DNA of 64,000 bases from RHKX01 sp963823275 (GCA_963823275.1 CAWGKW010000002.1:558001-622000); one strand, 5' to 3'. Positions 1 to 11,158 are shown, numbered from the stretch's first letter. Translations and numbers: made by a program. Notes: a model not told the origin generated them from the letters alone.

Positions 1-321
1 GCGCTGCTCGTCGCTCCCCCACAGGTAGATGGGCATCGTGCCCAGGGAGATATGAGCAGCCATCGTGATGGCGACCGAGGAGTCGACCCGGGCCAGCTCC
101 TCGACCGCTAGGGCATAGGAGAGGTTGTCGGCCCCGCCGCCTCCGTACTCGACCGGAAACGTGATGCCCATGAGCCCCAGTCCGCCCATCTGCGCGACCA
201 GCTCGTAGGGGAATGCCTTCGTCCGGTCCAGCTCGGCGGCGCGTGGCGCCACCTCGTTGCGGGCGAAGTCTCTGACCGTGTCACGCAGTAGGCGCTGCTC
301 ATCGTTGAGCTCGAAATCCAT
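1..321 (-). CDS. Acyl-CoA dehydrogenase, N-terminal part (cut by window edge)
   Basis: The first 107 codons of an acyl-CoA dehydrogenase, reading leftward out of the window. It starts MDFELNDEQRLLRDTVRDFA and continues with FPVEYGGGGADNLSYALAVEELARVDSS-type sequence, the usual all-alpha N-terminal domain of the flavoprotein family that introduces the trans-2,3 double bond into acyl-CoA and passes electrons to ETF. The ATG is at 319-321, 12 bases after the stop of pepA on the same strand, so the two are probably co-transcribed. A thiolase and etfBA/ETF-QO in the same window fit a fatty-acid or branched-chain acyl-CoA oxidation role. Substrate range cannot be judged because the catalytic glutamate region lies outside the window. 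Confidence 0.9.
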   Translation of the reverse strand, partial: MDFELNDEQRLLRDTVRDFARNEVAPRAAELDRTKAFPYELVAQMGGLGLMGITFPVEYGGGGADNLSYALAVEELARVDSSVAITMAAHISLGTMPIYLWGSDEQR

Positions 322-333
322 GCCGCGATTCTG

Positions 334-1791
334 TCAGCCGGAGGTTGATCGGTTGCGGGCGAGCTCGACCAGCAACCTCACCCCGAACCCGCTGGCACCG
401 TTGCCGACGTACTCCCGACCCACGTCCCAGGCGGTGCCGGCGATGTCGAGGTGGGCCCAGGTCACGTCCTCGACGAACTGCTCGAGGTAGGCGCCGGCGT
501 AGAGCGTTCCGGCCTTGCGCTTGGTCCCGGAGTTGGAGAGGTCGGCGACCTTGCCGCGGGTCAGCTTGGTGTATTCGGGATGGAGGGGGAGTCGCCAGGC
601 GAGCTCGCCGACGGTATCCCCGGCGCGCGTGACCTCCGCTGCCCACTCGTCATCGTTCGCCATCAGCCCGGCATAGGTCGACCCGAGCGCAACGACGACC
701 GCGCCGGTCAGGGTCGCGACGTCGATGATCGGCTCGGCCCCCTGCCGTGCGCACCAGGTGAGCGCGTCGGCGAGGATGAGTCGGCCCTCGGCGTCGGTGT
801 TGTTGACCTCGACCGTCAGCCCGTTGAGCTGGGTGATGATGTCGCCGGGCCGCGTCGCCGTGCCGCTCGGCATGTTCTCGACCGCGGGCAGGACGGAGAC
901 GATGTCGACCGGCAGGCCGAGCTCGGCGATCGCCGCCGTGGCCTCGAGGACCGCGGCCCCGCCCGACATGTCCATCTTCATCTCCGGCATCCCGGCGGCC
1001 GGCTTCAGCGAGATGCCGCCGCTGTCGAAAGTGACGGTCTTGCCGACCAGCCCCAGCTTCGGGCCCCGACCCTCACTCGGGCTCCCCGTGTAGCGGAGCA
1101 CGATCAGCGCCGGGTCCTTCTCGGAGCCGGCGGCCACGGCGAGCATCCCGCCCATTCGCTCGCGCTCCATCTCCTCGGGGCCGAGCACCTCGAGCTCGAT
1201 CGACCCGTGCGCCGCGGCGATCTCGGCAGCCCGGGCGACGATGAAGGCGGGGTCGGCGACGTTCGCCGGCAGGTTCTGCAGATCGCGAGCGCGGTTCGCG
1301 GCGGCGGCGGAGACGCGGGCGACCTCGGTGATCCCGTCTGGATCGTCGGCGCCGATCAGGGTCAATGACTCGAGCTGGCCTCGACCGGGCTCGTCGGCTT
1401 CGTCGGGGTGGCTCTTGAAGCGCTCGAAGCGGTAGGCGCCCAGGATCGTCCCAGCGGTCAGGCCGGCGGCCGCGCCGGCGCCGATCTGGTGCTCGGGGCA
1501 GACCCAGGCGATCGTGCTCGCCTCGAAGCGCCCGGCCTGGCGTGTCGCGAGCGCTGCCGCCACCCGGGCCCGCTCGGCGTCGAAGTCCTCGCGCTTGCCG
1601 AGGCCGACGACGAGGACGCGTCGCGGGCGATCCGGGCGCAGCATGGAAAGGGCCTTGAACCTGGACCTGACGTCCATCGAGCCGGGCGCTGAAGCGAAGT
1701 CGGAGGGCAGGTCGTCCCCGTCGAAGAGGCCGATGCAGAGCAGGTCCGCATCGACATCGATCGGGGCTGAGTCGGAGTGGTTGAGGCGCAT
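334..1791 (-). CDS. pepA: Leucyl aminopeptidase (M17 family)
   Basis: A 485-residue M17 cytosolic aminopeptidase, a two-metal enzyme that removes N-terminal residues from peptides. The C-terminal catalytic half carries VGKTVTFDSGGISLKP (metal-binding Lys/Asp), a KMDMSGGAAV helix and the family signature NNTDAEGRLILADAL; the N-terminal half is the usual alpha/beta regulatory domain. The chosen ATG (MRLNHSDS) is at 1789-1791. A longer frame back to 2004 exists, but it would run through the divergent promoter region and into the thiolase, and its added residues are arginine-rich and unlike the family. Divergent from the thiolase, and followed 12 bases later by an acyl-CoA dehydrogenase. Confidence 0.93.
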   Translation of the reverse strand: MRLNHSDSAPIDVDADLLCIGLFDGDDLPSDFASAPGSMDVRSRFKALSMLRPDRPRRVLVVGLGKREDFDAERARVAAALATRQAGRFEASTIAWVCPEHQIGAGAAAGLTAGTILGAYRFERFKSHPDEADEPGRGQLESLTLIGADDPDGITEVARVSAAAANRARDLQNLPANVADPAFIVARAAEIAAAHGSIELEVLGPEEMERERMGGMLAVAAGSEKDPALIVLRYTGSPSEGRGPKLGLVGKTVTFDSGGISLKPAAGMPEMKMDMSGGAAVLEATAAIAELGLPVDIVSVLPAVENMPSGTATRPGDIITQLNGLTVEVNNTDAEGRLILADALTWCARQGAEPIIDVATLTGAVVVALGSTYAGLMANDDEWAAEVTRAGDTVGELAWRLPLHPEYTKLTRGKVADLSNSGTKRKAGTLYAGAYLEQFVEDVTWAHLDIAGTAWDVGREYVGNGASGFGVRLLVELARNRSTSG

Positions 1792-1879
1792 AGGGTGGCC
1801 ACGATATCTACCGGCACCGCCCCGGCCTCTACGATTTGGACCTGCCCGGTTACCTCGCCCACTCAGGAGACACACCCGC

Positions 1880-3055
<1,176 letters not shown>

Positions 3056-3073
3056 GAGGGGCCGGGCCGGCGT

Positions 3074-3108
3074 CCCACGTCGGAGGTGGGCCTTTCGGAG
3101 CACCGAAA
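3074..3108. terminator. Two small hairpins between convergent genes, candidate bidirectional terminator
   Basis: Between the thiolase stop (3055) and the convergent secreted-protein gene (stop at 3136) lie two perfect inverted repeats: CCCAC/GTGGG (3074-3078 and 3086-3090) and TTTCGG/CCGAAA (3093-3098 and 3103-3108). The second has a 4-base loop and is flanked by T- and A-rich bases, so it could terminate from either side. No long T-run is present, so efficiency is uncertain. Confidence 0.4.
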
Positions 3109-3135
3109 TTCCGCTCGATCCGGCCCATGTACGGG

Positions 3136-4647
3136 TCAGAACTCGACCCCGTTTGGCCCGCTCTGCGTGACCCTCGATGTCGAGCAGGCGTTGCCGGCCC
3201 AATCCGTAGCGGCCGCCGACGGGGTCCAGCGCATCCTGCTGCCCCGGGTCTCGGTCGGCGTGGGGATGCTCGGAGTCCCGAGCGTGATCGTCACATCGGA
3301 TCCGTTCCGGACCATCGTCGACGGGGTGCCTGCCAGGCCGAACGTCATGTCGGCGGTCGTGTATCCGTTGCGTCGCATATCGACGGTGCCGAGGGGAAGC
3401 AGCGCGCTGTCCGCCGGGTCCCATATCTCGATCGTGTCTCTCGTGGTGTTGTCGAGGTGGACCACGACGTTGGTGGCGCTCCCGTCCCATCCCGCCAGGA
3501 TCGAGTCTGCGTCCATCGGCTCGGTGTAGGTGAGCGTCAGCGTGTCGCCGAGCTCCGCCTTGCCGACCGTGCCGCCGGGGACGTTGGTGGTCTGGACGTC
3601 GTCCGCGGCCGGAGCCGTGTTGTCGACGGTCACCGAGAAGTTCGACGTGGTGGCCGTGCCGCCGGCGTCGGTCAGGTTCAGCGTGAAGGCCTTGGCCCCG
3701 GCCGCCAACGGGTTCCGCGCGGTCAGCTGGGCGCTTCGGTAGTTGTAGGTCTGGCCGCCGACCGAGTAGCTGCCGAAGCTGAGCGGGGCGGCCGTCTGGC
3801 CGGCCGTGATCACGCTGACATCGGCGGTCAGCGATGTCAGGCCCGTGGGGGGCCCACCACTGCCTGAGACGTTTGCGTAGACGTAGTAGGTACCGCCCTG
3901 CTGGATGAAGGCGGGATCGCCGCCCGCGGACTTGGCGATCACCGAGGCCGTCACCTTCGGCGCGTTGACGGTGATTGGAGCCGTCGCCTGGTCGCCGCCG
4001 CTGCCGAGCGCGTAGACGGTGTGCGAGCCGTTGGTCGTTCCCGCCGGGATCGTGACCGACGCGTTCGCCGTTCCGCCCGCGGGAATGGTGCTGGGGGTGA
4101 TCGAACCGCTGAGGATCGGCCCGGTGGTCGGGTTGTCGAGCCGGAAGGTGACGGTCTGGCCGGCGGCGAAGCTGGTGACCTGGCCGGTCAGGGTCTTCGG
4201 GAAGCTGTTGACGGTGGTCGGCGAGAGCGACAGGGCCGGCGCGGTGACGGTGACCGTCGCGCTCTTCGCGCTCTCGGCCCCGTTCCAGTTGTTGCGGACG
4301 GCCGTCACGGAGTACTTCCAGTCGCCTGGGGGTACGCCCGCCTCGGTGCAGGAGGTGGCGGTGATCGTGCCCGCGCACGCGGCTCCAACGGACTTCGGCT
4401 GGTTGGCGTTGTCGTAGCGCCTGACCACGTAGCCGCTGGGGGGCGCTCCGCCGCCCGGGGCCGTCCAGGTGACCGTCACGTTGCGATTGGAGGCGACCGC
4501 CGACGGCGCGCCTGCGGTCGGCAGGTTTCGAGCCTTCGAGTAGCCACTGCCGCCGCCTCCGGCGTTCCAGGCGGCCTCGGCCGGCGCGACGGCGAGGATC
4601 GCGAGAAGGCTCCCGGCGATGACGGCCGACAGGCCCCGGCGCTTCAT
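3136..4647 (-). CDS. Secreted fibronectin type III / Ig-like domain protein
   Basis: A 503-residue exported protein of unknown function. The N-terminus is a signal peptide (MKRRGLSAVIAGSLLAILAV, cleaved near AEA), immediately followed by AAWNAGGGGSGYSKA. Residues about 45-130 look like a fibronectin type III domain (VTVTWTAPGGGAPPSGYVVRRYDN through YSVTAVRNNW). Residues about 138-230 look like an Ig-like repeat with AGGTANASVTIPAGT. Further beta-rich Ig-like segments follow, including LGDTLTLTYTEPMDADS. It ends without a membrane anchor or sortase motif. It is the last gene of a three-gene operon; its ATG overlaps the preceding stop (ATGA). The post-signal AW..GxGSGYxKA motif is shared with the first gene of the operon, so both probably enter the same export or assembly route. 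A role in surface structure or adhesion is inference. Confidence 0.8.
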   Translation of the reverse strand: MKRRGLSAVIAGSLLAILAVAPAEAAWNAGGGGSGYSKARNLPTAGAPSAVASNRNVTVTWTAPGGGAPPSGYVVRRYDNANQPKSVGAACAGTITATSCTEAGVPPGDWKYSVTAVRNNWNGAESAKSATVTVTAPALSLSPTTVNSFPKTLTGQVTSFAAGQTVTFRLDNPTTGPILSGSITPSTIPAGGTANASVTIPAGTTNGSHTVYALGSGGDQATAPITVNAPKVTASVIAKSAGGDPAFIQQGGTYYVYANVSGSGGPPTGLTSLTADVSVITAGQTAAPLSFGSYSVGGQTYNYRSAQLTARNPLAAGAKAFTLNLTDAGGTATTSNFSVTVDNTAPAADDVQTTNVPGGTVGKAELGDTLTLTYTEPMDADSILAGWDGSATNVVVHLDNTTRDTIEIWDPADSALLPLGTVDMRRNGYTTADMTFGLAGTPSTMVRNGSDVTITLGTPSIPTPTETRGSRMRWTPSAAATDWAGNACSTSRVTQSGPNGVEF

Positions 4648-5072
4648 CGTCCGTGGACCTTGGCGCGGTAGCGAAGCTTGAACTTGGCGCCCTGACAGGC
4701 GTCGGCCGCATCGGTGATCATCTTCACGTTGAGCCTGGTGCGCCGGGTTCTCCGGGCCGGCACCCTCGTTCGCATCCGGCGGCGCTTGAGCCTCAGGTTC
4801 TTCTTCTTGCAGCCGGCTCGCGGTTTCTTCTTGACCTTCGCCTTGATCGACCTGACGACCAGCGGGCTGTTGCTGCGGTTCTTGATCCGCAGGCGGATGC
4901 GCTTCGCCCTGCCTGGATAGAGGCCATTGACGTGCCCGGTGATCTTCAGCGCCGGGGCTTTTCTCGCCGCCGTCGGTCGGTCGCTTCCCGGACCGTGGGA
5001 GGGCTGAGCGCTGACGTAGGTCGCTGCCGCGAGGACAACCACCAGGCTGATTAGTGTCAGGCGCTTGAGCAT
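4644..5072 (-). CDS. Small exported, extremely basic protein (paralogue of the next upstream gene)
   Basis: A 142-residue protein with a signal peptide (MLKRLTLISLVVVLAAATYVSA). The mature part has about 40 Lys/Arg and only about 3 acidic residues. It is not random: it aligns with the product of the gene just upstream over the landmarks GLYPG, an I-x-I-x-N strand, P-x-V-x-S, a central cysteine, and a C-terminal ACQGAKF (CQGATF in the neighbour). The same small beta-sandwich fold with a probable disulphide is therefore likely, but with a cationic surface. Translationally coupled to the following FN3 gene. Possible roles (binding teichoic or other anionic polymers, DNA, or its acidic partner) are inference; no characterised family is recognised. 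Confidence 0.72.
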   Translation of the reverse strand: MLKRLTLISLVVVLAAATYVSAQPSHGPGSDRPTAARKAPALKITGHVNGLYPGRAKRIRLRIKNRSNSPLVVRSIKAKVKKKPRAGCKKKNLRLKRRRMRTRVPARRTRRTRLNVKMITDAADACQGAKFKLRYRAKVHGR

Positions 5073-5155
5073 CTTTCGGTCGGGCCCCGCGGTGGAAGAA
5101 ACGCGGCGAGCCGGGGGTCAGCCGGCTCGCCGCTTCGTTCCTTCTCAGCGATGAG

Positions 5156-5623
5156 CTAGGCGCTTGCGCCGCTCAGGCTGACGGGGATCGTGAACGTCGC
5201 GCCCTGGCAGCCGTTGGAGGACGTGTTGTCCATGCTCGCGGCACCTGTGAGCGTCTTCGTGGTCGTCCCGCCGGCAGCGACGTTGATCGTCTGACCGGTC
5301 TGATTGGCGAACGTCACACCGGTAACGGTGCAGCTCGCGTGACCGGCGTCCGGGGTGATCGCCCCGTTGCCGGTAACGGAAGTGACCTGAACCGGGTAGG
5401 GGTTCGGGTTCGAGATCTTGATCTCCACGTCACCGGTGGCGCCCGGATACAGGGTGGCGGCGGTGGTTGCCGAGATGTCGACCGTCGTCAGCGCCTGGGC
5501 GGACTTCGCCTTCGCGTAGCCGCTGCCGGTGCCGCTCGACGTCCAGGCCGCGTAGGCGAGACCTGCGGCAGCCAGGACAACGACGGCGACGGTGCCGACG
5601 GTGATTCTCTTCCTCATGTTCAT
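5156..5623 (-). CDS. Small exported protein with SipW/camelysin-like N-terminus
   Basis: A 155-residue exported protein. The start is MNMRKRIT at 5623, preceded by GAGGAG eight bases upstream. A signal peptide (residues 1-24) ends in GLAYA, followed by AAWTSSGTGSGYAKA. The mature part is a threonine/serine-rich beta protein with LYPGATGDVEIKISNPNPYP, a cysteine in the middle and NGCQGATFTIP near the end, so one disulphide is likely. The Arg-Lys n-region, the G-x-x-x-A core and the AW-T motif resemble precursors cut by SipW-type signal peptidases (TasA/camelysin), but no sipW gene is visible here. First gene of the operon and the likely major product. Function unknown; surface or matrix protein is a reasonable guess. 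Confidence 0.75.
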   Translation of the reverse strand: MNMRKRITVGTVAVVVLAAAGLAYAAWTSSGTGSGYAKAKSAQALTTVDISATTAATLYPGATGDVEIKISNPNPYPVQVTSVTGNGAITPDAGHASCTVTGVTFANQTGQTINVAAGGTTTKTLTGAASMDNTSSNGCQGATFTIPVSLSGASA

Positions 5624-5639
5624 CTGGGTGGCTCCTCTA

Positions 5640-5697
5640 GCTGTGGTTAGGTGGTGGTCTTCAGCCACAGCCGGGGGGCTGGGCGGTTGCTCCTAAC
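5640..5697 (-). promoter_or_regulatory. Structured mRNA leader of the secreted-protein operon
   Basis: Upstream of the operon starting at 5623, complementary segments form alternative structures. Structure A has an outer stem GTTAGG/CCTAAC (5646-5651 with 5692-5697) around a hairpin CAGCC/GGCTG (5668-5672 with 5677-5681). Structure B has GCTGTGG/CCACAGC (5640-5646 with 5665-5671), which shares bases with both stems of A. In the minus-strand transcript, stem B ends three bases before the GAGGAG ribosome site, and a GTGGCT segment could also pair with AGCCAC just after that site. Mutually exclusive stems near a Shine-Dalgarno sequence suggest translational control. No known riboswitch consensus was recognised. 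Confidence 0.35.
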
Positions 5698-5731
5698 TCG
5701 GCAAGGGCCCCGGAACCCTTTAATACCGGTG

Positions 5732-6490
5732 ATGAATGTCCAGGGAGCCGCCTTCTTCGATCTCGATCGGACCCTGATGTCCGGATCGAGCGGCGCGGCA
5801 TTCGGCCGGGCCGGCTACCGGGCCGGCCTGGTCAACCGTGGTCAGGTGCTTCGCTGGGGCTTCGAACACCTCAAGTTCCGGCTTCGCGGGGCCAGCGATC
5901 AGGACACGGATGCGTTGGTCGAGCAGGTCAGCGCCCTGCTGCACGGAGTCCCGGAGCGGACGCTGAAGCGCATGGTGCCGGATCTCCTCGAGACGATCCT
6001 GCCGCGGATCTACCCGCAGATGGTCGCCGAGGTTCGCGAGCATCAGGATGCCGGACGGCCGGCGTTCATCGTCAGCGCCGCCGGCAACGGGGTCGTGGAG
6101 CTGCTCGCCCGCGTGCTCGACATGGAGGGCGGCATCGGCACCCGCTATGAGGTCGACGCCGAGGGTCGCTACACCGGCAAGATGGTCGGCGGGCTCAACT
6201 ACGGGGAGTTGAAGATCGAGCCCATGCGCCGGTTCGCGGCCGCCCACGACATCGACCTCTCGGAGAGCTTCGCCTATTCCGATTCCGCCTCCGACCTGCC
6301 GATGCTCGAGCTGGTCGGAAACCCGATCGTCGTCAACCCCGATGCTCAGCTGGCTCGGGTTGCCGACGAGCGGGGCTGGCGGGTCATGCGCTTCGAAAAG
6401 CTCGGCACGCGCCTCGCAATGGGCGCGGCCCTGCTGGGGGCCGGCGCGTTCGCGGGCGCGGCGCACCTGATCGCCGGCCGGCGTCGATAG
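5732..6490 (+). CDS. HAD-IB family phosphatase (SerB-like)
   Basis: A 252-residue haloacid-dehalogenase superfamily phosphatase of subclass IB. Motif I is AAFFDLDRTLM (nucleophile Asp and the second Asp), motif II is the IVSAAGN segment, and motif III/IV is FAYSDSASDLPML with the metal-binding aspartates. The C-terminus has a short hydrophobic stretch (MGAALLGAGAFAGAAHLIA) that may attach it to the membrane. The ATG at 5732 (MNVQGAAFFDLD) was chosen because family members begin just before motif I; the frame extends upstream to 5651 without support. Related proteins include phosphoserine phosphatase and small-phosphoester phosphatases; the substrate is not determinable. Divergent from the secreted-protein operon. 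Confidence 0.85.
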   Translation: MNVQGAAFFDLDRTLMSGSSGAAFGRAGYRAGLVNRGQVLRWGFEHLKFRLRGASDQDTDALVEQVSALLHGVPERTLKRMVPDLLETILPRIYPQMVAEVREHQDAGRPAFIVSAAGNGVVELLARVLDMEGGIGTRYEVDAEGRYTGKMVGGLNYGELKIEPMRRFAAAHDIDLSESFAYSDSASDLPMLELVGNPIVVNPDAQLARVADERGWRVMRFEKLGTRLAMGAALLGAGAFAGAAHLIAGRRR

Positions 6491-6536
6491 GTCCTTCGGC
6501 ATTCGAGCTGGCGGCCCCCGATAGTCTCGGGCGCCC

Positions 6537-7970
6537 GTGGACTCCGCCGACCTCGTCCTCTCCGGTCTCGCCAAGCAGTTGGAGATGCTCCGCAGGGGCG
6601 AGGTCAGCTCGCGCGAGCTGACCGAGGCCACCCTCGAGCGGATCGGCGCGATCGACCCCGAGATCAACGCCTTCCGGATCGTCCTCGTCGAGCGGGCGCT
6701 GGCGGAGGCCGAGGAGGCAGATCGCCTTCGCGCCGCCGGCGAGGACAGGCCATTGCTGGGAGTCCCCGTCGCGGTCAAGGACAACCTCGACGTCGCCGGG
6801 GAGATGACCACCCACGGCACGAACGCGTTCCCCGGGCCGGTCAAGTCCGACTGCGAGTACTTCCGGCGGATCCACGCGGCCGGTGCCGTCCTGGTCGGCA
6901 AGACGACCTGTCCGGAGCTCTCGATCTTCGGATTCACCGAGACCGACGCCTGGGGAATTACCCGCAATCCCTGGGACCCCTCCCGTTCGACCGGAGGCTC
7001 CTCCGGCGGATCCGGCGCAGCGGTTGCCGCCGGGATGGTCGGCGTCGCCTCCGGGTCCGACGGCGCAGGCTCGATTCGGATCCCGGCCTCCAACTGCGGC
7101 CTGTTCGGGCTCAAACCCCAGCGGGGGAGGATCAGCCTCGAGCCGCTGCACGAGCACTGGTACGGGATGTCTCAGCTCGGGTGCCTGACCCGCCGGGTGC
7201 TCGACACCGCGCTCTGGCTCGATGCCACCGCCGGTCCCTCGCCCGCCGACCCGCTTCCGCCCACCGCTCCCTCGGGCAGCTACGCCGACGCTGCCGGCCG
7301 GGATCCGGGCAGGTTGCGGATCGCCGTATCGACGACCCCCGCCAGGGCGGCGATTCCCCCGCGGCTCGACGACCGCGTGGTCGCCGCGATCGAGGAGACG
7401 GCCGCGATCCTGAGCGCGCTCGGCCACGAGGTGATCGAGCGGGCTCCCGACTACGGCATGGTCGGCAACGGCGTCATCCCCCGCTACCTGGCGGGAATCG
7501 CCGAGGACGTCGATCTCGTCCCGTTTCCCGACCGACTCGAGAGGCGAACAAGGGGCATGGGTCGCCTCGGCCACGCGATCCCCAAGCGCTTGCTCCGCCA
7601 CTCGCGGGCGAGTGAGCGGGCTCACGCCGACCGCATCAACGCGATCTTCGACGACGTCGATGTCGTCCTGACACCGGTGGCGGGGGAGCCGCCGATCGAG
7701 ATCGGCCGCTGGCAGGGCAGGGGCGCCTTCGGCACGCTGACCGAGATGAGCCGCACCTATCCCTACACCGCGATCTGGAACTACACCGGCCAACCGGCCG
7801 CATCCGTTCCCGCCCCGGTCCCGACCGGGACGACCCCGATCGGTGCCATGTTCGTCGTCGCGCCCAACCGCGAGGAGCTTCTGATCTCGCTCGCGGCACA
7901 GTTCGAGCGCGAGACCGCCTGGCCCGATCGGGTTCCGTCAATCGCCAAGACCGTGGAGAAACCAGCATGA
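6537..7970 (+). CDS. Amidase (amidase-signature family)
   Basis: A 477-residue amidase-signature enzyme that hydrolyses carboxylic amides. The Ser-cisSer-Lys triad is visible: lysine in GVPVAVKDNLDV, cis-serine in the glycine/serine-rich TGGSSGGSGAAVAAGM, and nucleophilic serine in GSDGAGSIRIPASNCGLFG. GatA normally acts with gatB and gatC, which are not adjacent, so a stand-alone amidase (aliphatic, aryl or 6-aminohexanoate-cyclic-dimer-hydrolase-like) is more likely. Starts with GTG at 6537; its stop overlaps the ATG of the following dehydrogenase (ATGA), indicating translational coupling. Confidence 0.88.
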   Translation: MDSADLVLSGLAKQLEMLRRGEVSSRELTEATLERIGAIDPEINAFRIVLVERALAEAEEADRLRAAGEDRPLLGVPVAVKDNLDVAGEMTTHGTNAFPGPVKSDCEYFRRIHAAGAVLVGKTTCPELSIFGFTETDAWGITRNPWDPSRSTGGSSGGSGAAVAAGMVGVASGSDGAGSIRIPASNCGLFGLKPQRGRISLEPLHEHWYGMSQLGCLTRRVLDTALWLDATAGPSPADPLPPTAPSGSYADAAGRDPGRLRIAVSTTPARAAIPPRLDDRVVAAIEETAAILSALGHEVIERAPDYGMVGNGVIPRYLAGIAEDVDLVPFPDRLERRTRGMGRLGHAIPKRLLRHSRASERAHADRINAIFDDVDVVLTPVAGEPPIEIGRWQGRGAFGTLTEMSRTYPYTAIWNYTGQPAASVPAPVPTGTTPIGAMFVVAPNREELLISLAAQFERETAWPDRVPSIAKTVEKPA

Positions 7971-8962
7971 GAGCAGTGGCAGTCGGCCCCGAGCACACCC
8001 TCGAGGTCCGGGAGGTGGGAGATCCGAGCCCCGGTGAGGGGCAGGTCGTCGTCGACGTCGAGGCCTGCGGGATCTGCGGATCCGACCTCCACATGCTGCC
8101 CTCGGGAGTGCTCCCGGAGGGCTCGGTGCTCGGGCACGAGCTATCGGGTGTGCTCAGCGAGATCGGCCCCGGCGTCGACGGCTGGTCCGCCGGTGATCGG
8201 GTCTGCGTCTATCCGTTCGCGCCGGTCGACAAGCTCGACCTCGTGATCGCGATGGCCAGCGGGATCGGCCTCGGCACGAACGACGGCGGCTACGCCGAGC
8301 GGATGGTCTGCGGCGCCGAGATGCTCTGGCGGATACCAGACGAGGTCGAGCTTGCCCACGGCGCCCTGGTCGAGCCCCTCGCGGTCGGCCTCCACGGGAT
8401 CGACACGTCGCGGGCGACCCCGGGCCGGAGTGTCTGCGTCATGGGGTGCGGGCCGATCGGGGCGATGACGATCGTCGGTCTGCGCTCGCGTGGGTTCGAC
8501 AACATCTTGGCGATCGAGCCGAATCCCGATCGCCGCGGGCTCGCGCTGAAGCTGGGCGCCGCGCACGCATTCGGGGTGGACGGCGTCCACGAGGCCGTGC
8601 TCGGCGCCTTGGGCGGCACTCCCCCCGAGGTGATCATCGAGTGCGCGGGCCACGTCTCAGCGCCGGGTCTCGCGGTCGAGCTGATCGCCGGCGAGGGAAC
8701 GATCGCCCTGGTCGGCATGCTCGACGAACCGGTCCCGATCTCCCAGCTCAACGTGATGCTCAAGGAGGCCGTGATCCGCGGCTCCTTCGCCTACCGGCCC
8801 AAGGACTTCGACGAGGCGGTCGCGATGCTGGCCTCGGGTGCGGTCCCGGTTGAGGATCTGGTCACCTCGCGACGTCCGCTCGAGGACGCGGCGGCGTGCT
8901 TCGAGGAATTGCTGAGGCCGGGAACCGGCGAGCTGAAGATCTTGCTCCAGCCCGGCTTGTAG
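7967..8962 (+). CDS. Zinc-dependent alcohol dehydrogenase (medium-chain family)
   Basis: A 331-residue medium-chain dehydrogenase/reductase. The catalytic zinc site is present: ACGICGSDLH, LGHELSG and an acidic ALVEPLAVGLH motif, followed by a Rossmann fold with VCVMGCGPIGAM. The structural-zinc lobe with four cysteines is absent (the segment around residues 85-105 has none), as in some threonine/sorbitol dehydrogenase-like members. Probably NAD(P)-dependent oxidation of a secondary alcohol or polyol; the substrate is unknown. Overlaps the amidase stop by four bases and is followed nine bases later by the methylmalonyl-CoA mutase gene, so the three may form one transcript. Confidence 0.87.
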   Translation: MRAVAVGPEHTLEVREVGDPSPGEGQVVVDVEACGICGSDLHMLPSGVLPEGSVLGHELSGVLSEIGPGVDGWSAGDRVCVYPFAPVDKLDLVIAMASGIGLGTNDGGYAERMVCGAEMLWRIPDEVELAHGALVEPLAVGLHGIDTSRATPGRSVCVMGCGPIGAMTIVGLRSRGFDNILAIEPNPDRRGLALKLGAAHAFGVDGVHEAVLGALGGTPPEVIIECAGHVSAPGLAVELIAGEGTIALVGMLDEPVPISQLNVMLKEAVIRGSFAYRPKDFDEAVAMLASGAVPVEDLVTSRRPLEDAAACFEELLRPGTGELKILLQPGL

Positions 8963-8971
8963 CCTTCCCCC

Positions 8972-10637
<1,666 letters not shown>

Positions 10638-10774
10638 CCGCCCGGACGCCGAGGGAGGTCGGGAAACCCTTCCCAGCGAGGGAAATGCGACGCACTCCCT
10701 GTCTGGGCGTGATCTTGCAGATCCCTGTCGACGGCTAACACTTCGCTAACACGATGCTAGGATGCCGCACCTCG

Positions 10775-11158
10775 ATGGCACCGATCTCCAGATTCCTACT
10801 CGCGGCCGCGTTCGCGGCTACTCGCCCTGCTCGTCGCCGGCGTCGCCGAGGCGTCCGCGCAGGGCGATCACGGCACGCATAAGCGCCACGTTCGACCGTG
10901 AGTGGAATCACAACGTCTCGAAGAAGAACAAGCGCTGGGCCAAGCGCGTCAGCCGCTGCGAGTCGGGCGGCAATCCCGAACGCGATCGGAGCCGGCGGTC
11001 TCTATCGCGGGGCATTCCAGTTCTCGCGCCCGACCTGGAAGACCTCGCCCCGTTCGCCCGGCGGCGATCCGATCGACTACACGTACAAGACGCAGGGCTT
11101 CGTCGCGGTTCGTCTGAAGATGCGGGCCGGCACGAGCCCCTGGCCGAACTGCGGTTAG
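10775..11158 (+). CDS. Rpf-like transglycosylase-domain secreted protein (three +1 frame disruptions)
   Basis: Joining frames gives about 126 residues: a signal peptide (MAPISRFLLAAAFA, hydrophobic, then AEASAQGDH), a basic linker (REWNHNVSKKNKRW), and a resuscitation-promoting-factor-type fold with RVSRCESGGNPNAIGAGG, LYRGAFQFSRPTWK, GDPIDYTYKTQGFVAVRL and a C-terminal WPNCG. The ESGGN glutamate is the expected catalytic residue for cutting peptidoglycan glycan strands, and the two cysteines form the usual disulphide. Extra bases lie near 10819, 10895 and 10978. The 137-base gap upstream holds GC-rich short repeats, but no riboswitch that I can support. Location between the two mutase genes is unusual. 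Confidence 0.72.

Noticed and set aside
5640..5731. Cyclic-di-GMP (GEMM) riboswitch
   Set aside because: The conserved GGCAAACC and GACGCAAAGCC elements are absent; reported only as an unassigned structured leader.
5720..7793. Long minus-strand frames opposite HAD-IB and the amidase
   Set aside because: Shadow frames of high-GC genes; low-complexity Gly/Arg/Ala/Pro sequence without motifs.
10638..10774. c-di-AMP (ydaO-type) riboswitch before the Rpf-like gene
   Set aside because: Such elements precede some actinobacterial rpf genes, but I could not find the required conserved blocks in this 137-base gap.
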